A DNA stretch of 64,000 nt from Batillaria attramentaria (Eukaryota; Mollusca; Gastropoda; Batillariidae), in assembly GCA_018292915.2 (NCBI GenBank), contig JACVVK020000163.1:1019001-1083000 (forward strand), written 5' to 3'. The notes under the pieces were generated by a model that saw only the letters and a program-made list of their open reading frames with translations, searched no databases and was not told the DNA's origin. Positions within the stretch are counted from its first letter, which is position 1; every line of letters starts with the position of its first letter. The translations under genes were made by a program, and so were the position numbers. This document shows positions 57,809-64,000 of the stretch, in pieces.

Positions 57809-58405
57809 GAAAAAAAAAAAGGTAAAGTGGGAAAAAAAAAGGCAACCCCTTCATCTAAAAGTAATGTGTGCGTACCCTTTCTTCTTGAATTCCGTCAGGT
57901 ATAAACCAGCAGACAGTATGCACAGGAATATGCAGAAGGTCAGGCCGCTTTCGTACACAAATGTCACAACTTCATGTTCTGTCGAATACAAACCAATGTA
58001 TCACGCCAGTGCAACAGCAGAAAAAGAAACAGAAGCTGGTGATGATGATTGTGGGTGTAACATCAGAGAAGTGCTGTCATAAACTCCACACGGTTATAAC
58101 TTTTCTACGCTCGGACGAGTCTTTTGTGAGTGAAAGAGACTTTTCATGCAGTCAATATAAGAACTCGCTACCTGAGGAGTTTTCGCCTGTGTGTCATCGT
58201 AATCCTCGGTAAGACGACGGGCTCTTCAAACATTTCCCCCACGTAACAGTGGATGAGTAGAGTTCGATAACGATTGACTATCTGAATCAGTTATTTATTC
58301 ACTTCTGGCACCTCTTTCTCTGGTCCTCCTGGTCTAGAATTTAGAAATACTCACCTTCCTGTGTGTAACTGTTTGTTTCAGGGTTGTCGTCTCCACATAG
58401 CACAC
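44783..58405 (-). CDS. Seven-transmembrane receptor, family B (secretin/adhesion/methuselah-like), gene 3
   Basis: Exons, 5' to 3': 58405-58355, 57978-57876, 56610-56508, 51425-51266, 50802-50712, 49658-49598, 48726-48644, 48194-48026, 47137-47104, 46449-46361, 45196-44783. All phases agree over 452 codons including TAA. TM1 lies in exon 57978 (SGLTFCIFLCILSAGLYL), TM2 in 56610, TM3 in 51425 (DNC before it, NWLATTVIHRLYLLM in it), and TM4 in the GLPPVVVVAASVTL junction. ECL2 carries CWLN. TM5 is VWTLLIPLAVNQT joined to VVLCVLLTAVAL. TM6 and TM7 are in exon 48194 (VISYGVLQMSVLCGFCTIAF). The Cys before TM3, CW in ECL2, GLP in TM4 and P...N in TM5 are family B signatures. The long C-tail is Pro/Ser/Thr-rich and ends with RRRSRARNRSR. 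The N-terminal ectodomain is missing or only partly found (see 59562-59641), so the ligand and exact subfamily are open. Confidence 0.78.
45246..45350 (+). mobile_element. LINE C-terminal fragment
   Basis: The forward frame NSLPESVKEAVNVTAFRKC then LKIHLFSAS is the CR1/L2-type 'NSLP ... F...LK.HLF' tail. It lies in gene 3's last intron, antisense to the gene. Confidence 0.7.
45616..45910 (+). mobile_element. SINE family C copy
   Basis: A tRNA-like head (GGTGGTCTAATAGGTAGCGC, B box GGGTTCGAGCCC) is followed by a central block TTTCTCTCCGGGTTATCCGG ... TTTCCTCCCC. It is related to 56158-56400. The head contains a 30-bp insertion-like stretch (ACTTTGCCGCTACGCTACC) compared with ordinary tRNAs. 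Confidence 0.8.
46083..46246 (+). mobile_element. SINE family A copy
   Basis: Complete head, body and (CCCA)n tail, in gene 3 intron 10. Confidence 0.9.
46483..46598. repeat. (CAG/CGT/CAT/CAC)n trinucleotide array
   Basis: Successive blocks of CAG, CGT, CAT, CAC and CAT triplets start about 35 bp upstream of gene 3 exon 46449-46361 on the minus strand. The repetitive frames are not coding. Confidence 0.9.
46605..46783 (+). mobile_element. SINE family A copy, diverged
   Basis: The head GGGAGCCGGTGTAGTAGTG is altered in the A box. The body and tail are recognisable (GTGGTAGGAAAGGACGTCAAA). Confidence 0.8.
47140..47560. repeat. A/C-rich low-complexity tract
   Basis: (GAA)n, poly(A) and CCCCAAACAC-type sequence sit between two exons of gene 3. 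Reading frames in it are compositional artefacts. Confidence 0.7.
47671..48010. mobile_element. MITE with about 40-bp inverted ends beside a gene 3 splice donor
   Basis: The left end GCCCCGATCCACGATCC...GCCGTACGGCA and the right end, its inverted copy (GGATCGTGGATCGGGGC), are flanked by TTA (47668-47670 and 48011-48013). The 340-bp element has no coding capacity. A TTA duplication with a GGCCCC-like end suggests PIF/Harbinger, an inference. It lies 13 bp inside the intron from the donor of exon 48194-48026. Confidence 0.8.
48300..48640. repeat. (CAGA)n and GA-rich tract
   Basis: ACAGACAGACAG-type repeats with AAAG/GGGA variants fill the intron between exons 48726-48644 and 48194-48026 of gene 3. 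Confidence 0.9.
48905..49066 (-). mobile_element. SINE family A copy, inverted and diverged
   Basis: Head on the minus strand (GGGGGAGCCGTGATAGCCG), with CAAATATTTGTGCTGGTT. The tail is shortened. Confidence 0.82.
49098..49214 (-). other. Possible alternative exon duplicating the gene 3 TM5 exon
   Basis: On the minus strand a hydrophobic frame (YVVLMFVTAAVAIIIISLL) starts with bases similar to exon 48726-48644 (GTTGTGCTG ... GCTGTGGCG). If spliced from CAAAG/TTG to ATA/GTATAG it is 117 nt and keeps phase 0, adding one more membrane segment. A stronger acceptor 14 bp inside (TTTTTCTTTAG) would shift the frame to a stop. It could be a cassette, a poison exon or a relic. Confidence 0.45.
49675..49851 (-). 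mobile_element. SINE family A copy, inverted
   Basis: The complete copy begins 17 bp upstream of the acceptor side of gene 3 exon 49658-49598, so it forms part of that intron's 3' end region. Confidence 0.9.
49925..50405 (-). mobile_element. SINE family B copy, inverted, with a duplicated 3' part
   Basis: The tRNA-like head is at 50345-50405 and the central block at 50255-50300. The distal body (CACTTGACATGAACACATTACA, GTGAATCACATGCATTCTC) is present twice (49930-50045 and 50055-50165). Confidence 0.8.
50610..50676. repeat. (CA)n microsatellite
   Basis: Uninterrupted CA array. An adjoining segment 50490-50600 looks like a LINE 3' end (AAGATATCACTTTATTCGTC). Confidence 0.9.
50940..51260. repeat. 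(CAC)n, (CAA)n, (CA)n, (GA)n and (CAGA)n arrays
   Basis: A string of different short repeats ends 5 bp from gene 3 exon 51425-51266, directly at its donor (GTCTCTG). Confidence 0.9.
52180..52725 (+). mobile_element. LINE C-terminal fragment, interrupted by a MITE
   Basis: The frame LPQSTSLETFKTNLK before 52289 continues as TYLFSSESTV and a stop after 52684. This again shows the 'F...LK.HLF' tail of CR1/L2-type LINEs. One AAAAA copy belongs to the MITE duplication. Confidence 0.72.
52289..52679. mobile_element. G-rich MITE (family G), copy 1
   Basis: The 391-bp element has 14-bp terminal inverted repeats, CAGGGGCGCCGGAA, and a 5-bp duplication AAAAA (52284-52288 and 52680-52684). The interior is dominated by G runs and C runs, with a shared core CTTGCCATAGTCACCTGATT. 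The C-runs and G-runs can pair across the element. No coding capacity. Confidence 0.88.
52997..53090. repeat. (GT)n microsatellite
   Basis: Long GT array inside the Ginger-like element. Confidence 0.93.
53829..54016 (+). mobile_element. SINE family A copy, diverged
   Basis: Head GGGGGAGTCGGGACAGCAG, B box GTGAGTTCGAATCC, body and (ACCC)n tail. Confidence 0.85.
54225..55823 (+). mobile_element. L1/Tx1-like LINE, 3' coding part, interrupted by a MITE
   Basis: The forward frames resemble the region after the RT domain and the C-terminus of L1/Tx1 clade LINEs: SGEYESGGLKMIDVRIMQ, then TMLWNNKHIVHQ and FEDW. After the MITE comes KAGIMFVKDVVKPEGMLSIE. A C-terminal CxxC...H...C motif (CSLCPSELDVIEHFFVECP) ends at a stop at 55821-55823 before a poly(T) run. 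Frameshifts and stops show decay. The RT core itself is not in the window. Confidence 0.8.
54618..55073. mobile_element. G-rich MITE (family G), copy 2
   Basis: The 456-bp element has ends CAGGTGCGCCGGAA and the complement of CAGGGGCGCCGGAA, with a 5-bp duplication CTGGA (54613-54617 and 55074-55078). It shares the core CTTGCCATAGTCACCTGATT and G/C runs with 52289-52679. Removing it with one duplication restores the LINE frame between FEDW and KAGIMF. Confidence 0.9.
55824..56157. other. Gene 3 intron, poly(T)/poly(A) tracts
   Basis: Poly(T) at 55828-55853 and poly(A) runs at 56016-56037 and 56116-56135. No exon. Confidence 0.5.
56158..56480 (+). mobile_element. SINE family C copy
   Basis: It matches 45616-45910 (GTGAGCGGTGGTCTAATAGG, GTGGGTTCGAGCCCAGG, TTTCTCTCCGGGTTATCCGG). 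It is followed by a LINE-like tail (GAATTTCCCGAAAGGGAC) and poly(A) directly before gene 3 exon 56610-56508. Confidence 0.8.
56970..57142 (-). mobile_element. SINE family A copy, inverted
   Basis: Complete head on the minus strand (GGGGGAGCCGGGGTGGCCG) with a small deletion in the anticodon-arm region. Confidence 0.88.
57383..57715 (+). mobile_element. SINE family A copy containing a small MITE
   Basis: Head at 57383-57459, interrupted by 57464-57584, body and C-rich tail to 57715. The flanks TAGTATAGC and TAGTAATTTAGC suggest the SINE's own target duplication inside a LINE-like 3' UTR repeat. Confidence 0.85.
57464..57584. mobile_element. 121-bp MITE inside a SINE
   Basis: The ends CGATGGGTTAAAGCCAGAAC are perfectly inverted at the right end, and AAAT flanks both sides (57460-57463 and 57585-57588). 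The SINE consensus CCAAATATTTGTG shows the empty site. Confidence 0.88.
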
Positions 58406-59299
58406 CTGTTTTAAAAATAACAGTAATAATAATCATAATCATAATAGTGTTGCCGAATTAAGCACAGGTACGCGTATTTGTACGCACAAAACTCTTAAAC
58501 TGACGCACAAATTTGAGAACAGCGCGTCACTGGGGACGCACGTCTTTCGTCTCGCCGTGACAAACAGTATTTTTCCAACTCTCTCCCGGAAATCCGATGA
58601 ACAAATAGTGATCTGTAAGTCAACCCTGTTCCGGGTCCGTCGATAACTCTAAGCCCCTGCAAAGTCGGCCAAGTCGGGCTAACCGAGACCGAGCCGAGCT
58701 AAGTGATACCTAAGAAGAAAAAAAACAAAAATACTCGGTGACAAGGAAAGTGGGCAGTTGCGAACAACTTTGAGGTCCCCGTATTATTTCACAGTGTGCA
58801 TAGAAGCGGTGAAAACTGTCGCATTCACCACTACAGTACATTCTGAGCCTGTTTCGAGATTATTACCCGCATGAGGTGGCATGTGGCAGGTTTGTGCTCT
58901 GCCACGAAAAATGCGTGCTTGTTGCGGCAAGGGATAATAACGACATGTCGTGTGGTGTGTAAAGAAGTGGTCTGTTGTGTGGTGTGGAGTATTGTGATGT
59001 GTTCCTTGCTCTGTTGGTATACCCTGCAGTTAGTGTGTTGACACGCCGAATATGATGTATGGACCCTCCAAATTTACAAAAGGACCCTCCAAAATATATA
59101 GAGAGGGTCTCAAGGACCCTTGTATTTTCTAATCACAGGGAGCACTAAATAATAATAATAATAATACTTGTTAGTGTGTGGTGAGGTGTGCAAAGGAGTG
59201 GTCTGTTGTGTGGTATAGAGTATTGTGATGTGTTCCTTGCTCTGGTGGTATACCCTGAAGTTAGTGTGTCGACATGCCGTGTTTGTCATCAGGTGGTGG
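58406..59299. repeat. Unassigned region with a tandem duplication
   Basis: Two blocks of about 100 bp, 58950-59045 and 59170-59275, are similar (GAAGTGGTCTGTTGTGTGG, AGTATTGTGATGTGTTCC, GGTATACCCTG). No gene is supported. Confidence 0.6.
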
Positions 59300-59459
59300 G
59301 TGGGTGGGTGTTTGAGGGTTTAACGTCCTTTTCCACCACATACGGGTGATGTCAAAGGCGGGCCAACGATGAAAAATATTTGGCCCCAGCCGGGATACGC
59401 GGAACTCACGACCCGAGCATTAGAAGTCCAACGCTCTACCATTCGGCCAACCCGGCTCC
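59300..59459 (-). mobile_element. SINE family A copy, inverted
   Basis: Complete head on the minus strand (GGGGAGCCGGGTTGGCCG). The body has a deletion (GGGGCCAAATATTTTTCATC). Confidence 0.87.
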
Positions 59460-59561
59460 CCTTTTCAGCAGGGCATTGGCGTAATAATCATTGTGGTGCA
59501 AATGGTGCAGTGCCTAACGTGTGATGAATCATTGCTATGGAACCTTTCCCATACCAGTCAC

Positions 59562-59641
59562 CAGCAGGAAGATACAGGTCAGAGTGCTCAAAGTGCTTCC
59601 CGCACGAGGCTCCATCGCTGTCGTAGACAGTGTCACCGCTT
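59562..59641 (-). CDS. Candidate upstream exon of gene 3 (ectodomain)
   Basis: The 80-nt block on the minus strand lies between CTGACCAG and GTGACTGG. It reads SGDTVYDSDGASCGKHFEH then SDLYLPA, and its out-phase fits the next exon 58405-58355 (joining to GVLCGDDNPETNSY). It would add a Cys-containing stretch to the extracellular region. The upstream partner exon was not found. Confidence 0.4.
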
Positions 59642-60558
59642 CTGGTCAGTAAGGAGCGACTTTTGTCTTACAGCCAACATCAGGTCACGTGACCCATGAC
59701 GACCAGCCGTGATGGTTGGCAACGCATTGTACCGACTCCTGTCCTGCACTGTGGAACAGAGGAACTTCATGAGGCTCTCTCTCTCTCTCTCTCTCTCTTC
59801 AATACGTGTATTTATTTGATGATCTAGATTAAAGCTTATACACAGATCTATCGAATATACCCCTCATATGAGCAGCATATGCTCAAATAGATTGCCTCAA
59901 ATGTGTGTGTGCGTGCGTGCGTGCGTACGTGCGTGCGTGCGTGCGTTGTTTCATTGAGTTTAAATGTGTAACTTGTTTCTACATTTTCTCCTGTATTCCT
60001 GAAGCTTATAGACTGTTCTTCCTTAGTTTGCTCATAATCTCGTAGTTTAGCAACGGCAAGTTTCGAGCATGGTATTTCTGCCAAAACTTCTACAGTTGGA
60101 AAATAAAGATTATTGTCATTGTCATTGTCCTTGTCATTTCTCTCTCTCTCTCTCTCTCTCTCTCCCCCCCCCCCCCCTACTTTTTACTGTGTGCACAAGC
60201 TTTCTTTCTCCTGCTTTTCTGTAATCGTAGGTTCCTGGTCTTTCGTCTGTGTCACCGTCGCCTTCAGCTCTTAGTGTACCCTGTAAGAGACCTTGCGTGA
60301 AAAGTGCATGCTGATTCAGTGATATCCCAGGAGGTCGAATATCTAGGTTGGATACTTTCACAGTATTTTCAACCCAAATGTTATGCAGTCGGACGAATCT
60401 GCGGAGCTTTTTCTTTCTCCTTGCAAATATTGAGTCAAAACTGGATTTTTCTCTCTCTCGAATTTCGAATAACAGTGTGTGTTAGTGTTAGTCACAAGAT
60501 GCCTTTTCACACAGAACAAAACTTAGCATAAGCTTTCACAAACTTTTTTTTTTTTCCT
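59642..60558. other. Intergenic or intron, no gene seen
   Basis: Short (TC)n arrays at 59775-59800 and 60138-60165 and a (GCGT)n run near 59910-59945. A LINE-like 3' UTR repeat (GCAACGGCAAGTTTCGAGC ... TTGTCA repeats) lies at 60045-60140. Confidence 0.45.
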
Positions 60559-60692
60559 AATGCTCGGGTCGTGAGTTCGTATCCCGGCTGGAGCCAAATA
60601 TTTGTGCTGGCTTTTTCATCGTTGACCCGTCTTTGATATCACCCGTATGGAAAAGGACGTTAAACCCCCAAACACCCACCCACCCACCCTTC
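60559..60692 (+). mobile_element. SINE family A, 5'-truncated copy
   Basis: It starts at TAATGCTCGGGTCGTGAG and runs to the (ACCC)n tail. Confidence 0.85.
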
Positions 60693-61554
60693 CACAAACG
60701 TTTTTTAGGTTTTGTTATCTCATTTATGTGAATGAGCGGGAGGTATCTTGCTGAACAACTCTGTAAGAAAAGAGAGACGAGCTATATGACACGGCCTTTC
60801 AGGATCACAGTAATGGTCATTCAGTCTTCAAACACACGGTGTTTTCCAAAATCCTTGTCTGCAAGTGAATAGACGCAGCCGACACTCTCCAACTTTCTTT
60901 GCCTTTCTTACCTTCTTACCTTGAAGTCGTATCCCGCTGTAGTCAATACTTGGCCCCTGTCTGTCGGAAACAAAGAATGGAAGACACTTTCGCCGTGGTG
61001 GAAGTGCGTCATTTTGTTCTTACGTCATGTGTCCACAGCGTCTTCTCTCGTAGTGACGTCAAGAAGTGCCAGAATCATTGTTACTATTTTGTAATGTTGT
61101 GTTATGACGTAGTGTATGTAGAACAATGAAGGTTAGAGATCAAGTGCGGCACGATGGTAGGAAAAGTGAGTTGTAGAAGCTTGTTTTTCGTGTGACAGTG
61201 AATTTGTTTTTCATGTACAGAAGACTGAGTGAAATTTTGCTTTGGCTTTTTTTTTTTTTTTTTTTTCAGAGTAGAATAGAGTGAAAGATTTGTCATTGTT
61301 GTCGGCGGAAATTAAGGGGTATGCATTGTGTAATTCTCGATAAGAGAATGACAAATTGTTGCAGTCCGGGTTTTGATTTATGCCAACGTGAACCACTGTC
61401 CGGGGCAGACTGAGAGCCTTTCGGGGGAAAGCACCCATTTTCACGACCCGCCGAAAAGGGGCTGCACTCTGGAGTTTAAGCGTAAACAAGAGCTGCATTT
61501 ACGTCCCTTTGAAAGCTATTCGCTATGATCAGGTGGGTGGGGGAATGGGGAGTG
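60693..61554. other. No gene confirmed
   Basis: A 41-nt block on the minus strand (60960-60920) has a good acceptor and donor but no fitting partner. Otherwise nothing is recognised except a poly(T) run at 61247-61266. Confidence 0.4.
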
Positions 61555-61723
61555 GGTGGGTGGGTGTTTGGGGGTTTAACGTCCTTTTCCACCACATAGG
61601 GTGATATCAAAGACGGGGCAACGATGAAAAAGCCAGCACAAACATTTGGCCTCAGCCGGGATCGAACTCACGACCCGAGCATTAGAAGTCCAACGCTCTA
61701 CCATTCGACCACCCCGGCTCCCC
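61555..61723 (-). mobile_element. SINE family A copy, inverted
   Basis: Complete copy on the minus strand (GGGGAGCCGGGGTGGTCG head, (ACCC)n tail). Confidence 0.9.
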
Positions 61724-62658
61724 GGGGGGAAAGGGGAGGGGTGATGGTGTGCTCCAATTGAAATGGAAAAGGTGTCCTTTTGGAGGGACTCTTTGCGTTC
61801 ATTTGATGTCAGTCTGTGGGCTTCAGATGCCATTTTTTGTGGCATTTGAAATAATTATGTGGCACAGACTGCACACTGAGCTGCGCGTCTGTAGATCAAA
61901 CAAGAGGTAAATGAATGGGCGCCTGTGCAGCTCTGCAAGCGAGTTCTCTCCCTTGCACTGTACTTGACTTGAGACTTGCAGGTTGTAGTATGGTACGGCT
62001 ATTCCTCGGCGCGCGTTACTGACCTGTCTGTTCTGAGACGCTCAGGGCGCTGCAGGTCTGGAGGACGAAGCAGTGAAAGCCTGTTACTGTTAATCGCTAC
62101 ATTATGTGCGAACACCCAGCTATTCACGGCTCTGGTGCACGCGATAAAATTTCTCGGTTTGCCACGCCACCGGCCATAGCCGCCTCCTCTTCCCCAGCGG
62201 TCTAATATCTTACCCTGTGATGTGTGTGGGTGGATGCGGGTGCTTGTGCGAGCTCAGAAGACAGGATGTGTGTGGATGAAGGATCTATACGTAGAGAGAG
62301 CTGTTATCTGTGATCTGTATTCTGTGTTAGGCCCGCCCCTCCTTTTTAACTGTTATTCTTAGTGCTTGTTTAACATAGTTTAATGTGAGGCAATGCCAGT
62401 GCTTCTTCTCTTTAAATTGTGTTTTAGCCAATGACTGAGTGTGTGAATGTGTATATGTATTTATATGGTATGTTTGTGTATATCAATTGTGTTTTATTAT
62501 CAAGAGGAGCAAAGCAAATTCTTCTTAATTGTAACTAAGAAGCAATAAATCTATCTTATCTTATAATAATTATAATAATAAATTGCTTTTATATTGCGCA
62601 GTATCCCAGCAGACGCTAGCTCAGAGCGCTCTATAATTACAATGACATACACACGGAG

Positions 62659-62718
<60 letters not shown>

Positions 62719-63159
62719 CCACTTTCATAACATACAGCTGGGATCTCGATAAAATGAGCTGGGGGGAGGGGGGTTGAGTATTTACAGATGGAAGGAGTTG
62801 TGCAAGCATCAAAGACCATTTCGCAGCTAATTAACTAAGAGGGAGAGAAGGCGGACTGGAAGAAGTGGGTTTTCAGTTTGTTTTTAAAAACTGTGAAAGA
62901 TGGAGACTGACGGACATGTAGAGGAAGTGAGTTCCAAACTCTCGGGAGCTAGTACTGAAAGGACCTCCTGCCAAATGTAAGTTTTACACTGGGGATGGTG
63001 AGAAGGTTTTTTTTTTTTTTTTTTCTGAACTGGACCGGAGAGTTCGAAAGATCATGGGAGGTAATCAATAATGGTCGCCCCTTTTCCGTTGCTATGCCGC
63101 TTCAGAAGTATCGAGTACGACTGTTCTCATTAAAGCCGTTATTTTAAAACATGAGCATA
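61724..63159. other. No gene seen; SINE/LINE-like debris and a (CA)n array
   Basis: A (CA)n array lies at 62662-62717, inside a fragment (TTATATTGCGCAGTATCCC ... GAGCGCTCTATAATTAC) similar in style to 21090-21160 and 54140-54200. A T run is at 63007-63024. No exon is supported. Confidence 0.45.
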
Positions 63160-63516
63160 CACCTGTCTTTACATTGTATTAGTACAAGTCGGTTCTACGT
63201 GGATTCATTGAAGGTGTTGTTCAGGGATGCCCCCCCCCCCCACCGCACCCCCTTGCAACATCTGCAATTTCTTGGAGGCAAACCTGTTTTACAAAATTTA
63301 ATTCAAATTCAGTCTTTCATTGACCTCCGTCCGTTCGATTTTTAAGTCTTGTAAGAAACTTCTCATTGAAACCCAGTAGATTTTTAATATATATTTACAT
63401 CCTGTTTTATTGTATACCCTTTTATTTTTAATGACCTGGCAGAAAGGGACTTCGCTTAGCCTCGAAATAGTCTTTGTAGCTTACGCGGCGTAAAGCCCTA
63501 AATAACTAACTAGTAC
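63160..63516 (+). mobile_element. 3' end of LINE-1a family
   Basis: The forward strand carries YVDSLKVLFRDAPP, the AT-rich 3' UTR (AGATTTTTAATATATATTTAC, ATTTTTAATGACCTGGCAG) and the tail CTCGAAATAGTCTTTGTAGC ... ACTAACTAGT. It is the same family as at 1826 and 36464. Confidence 0.75.
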
Positions 63517-63889
63517 AAGTCGGCAGCTGGTTGGTAAACGGTTACTTCCAGTCTTTCTAACCGGCGAAAGAAAACCCAAAGCGTTTTTCCGGTGCTGTTT
63601 GACTTTGGAAAAACGCCGTGCTATGGCGTGGGACCTGACTGATTGACGGTGCATTGATCTGGAGCGGTGTCAGTAGCACCGGAAAAACGCCCGCCCATTT
63701 TGTTTCACCACCTTGAAGATGAAAGCGGTAGATTTAGCGTGTGCACTTGATATTTGTGCGTGCGTGTGTACACGAAGGCAAGACAAGCACCGTAAACGTT
63801 AAAACGCAGAAATCAGTTCCCGTGTGACCGAACCGTTTTATCTTTTGAAAGTATCTTTGTCTTTATCTTTCAGACCAGCAGATTCCATG

Positions 63890-64000
63890 GGAAGCCGGGG
63901 TGGCCGAATGGTAGAGCGTTGGACTTCTAATGCTCGGGCCGTGAGTTCGTATCCCGGCTGGGGCCAAATATTTGTGCTGGCTTTTTCATCGTTGTCCCGT
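63890..64000 (+). mobile_element. SINE family A copy, cut by the window end
   Basis: The head GGGAAGCCGGGGTGGCCGAA and body run up to the last base. Confidence 0.88.

Noticed and set aside
59700..59770. Possible start exon of gene 3 beginning with Met on the minus strand
   Set aside because: A short frame with a GTAAGA donor exists, but there is no clear signal peptide or homology, and its phase was not confirmed.
60920..60960. Possible exon of gene 3 on the minus strand
   Set aside because: It has good splice sites, but the open frames leave 0 or 1 base while the next candidate exon needs 2. No linking exon was found.

Overview
The window looks like animal genomic DNA, most probably from a marine mollusc (gastropod-like). 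This is inferred from split genes with canonical GT/AG introns, very long (CA)n and (GA)n arrays, and very many copies of tRNA-derived SINEs. No bacterial-type operon, phage, CRISPR array, rRNA or intact tRNA gene was seen. The species cannot be fixed from the sequence alone.

Three host genes can be reconstructed exon by exon, with every splice phase agreeing. Gene 1 (+ strand, 10206-24955, 13 exons, 498 codons plus stop) and gene 2 (- strand, 38470-29657, 13 exons) are paralogous DEG/ENaC/ASIC-type cation channels lying tail to tail. Twelve of the 13 exons correspond one to one in size or size modulo 3. Gene 3 (- strand, 58405 or 59641 down to 44783, at least 11 exons) encodes a seven-transmembrane receptor of the family B (secretin/adhesion/methuselah-like) type. 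Its extracellular N-terminus is incomplete.

Layout. 1-10 kb: intergenic, packed with nested mobile elements. 10-25 kb: gene 1, with introns full of SINEs, tandem duplications and a pogo/Tigger-like MITE. 25-29.6 kb: space between the two channel genes, holding a decayed mariner element. 29.6-38.5 kb: gene 2. 38.5-44.5 kb: mostly simple repeats and diverged duplications. 44.8-59.6 kb: gene 3, whose introns hold a deep nest of transposons near 51.5-53.7 kb and an L1/Tx1-like LINE at 54.2-55.8 kb. 59.6-64 kb: repeats and LINE/SINE remnants.

The most unusual signals are: a 36-bp SINE tail with a 12-bp target duplication lying in frame inside the last coding exon of channel gene 2; paired loss in gene 2 of two cysteines expected to form one disulfide; two roughly 1.8-kb elements with TGTA...TACA ends and CCGG target duplications, resembling Ginger transposons; a G-rich MITE (ends CAGGGGCGCCGGAA) that cut into two different LINE coding tails with 5-bp duplications; and an out-of-order duplicate exon in gene 2. 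Several insertions can be proved inside the window because an empty copy of the host repeat is also present.
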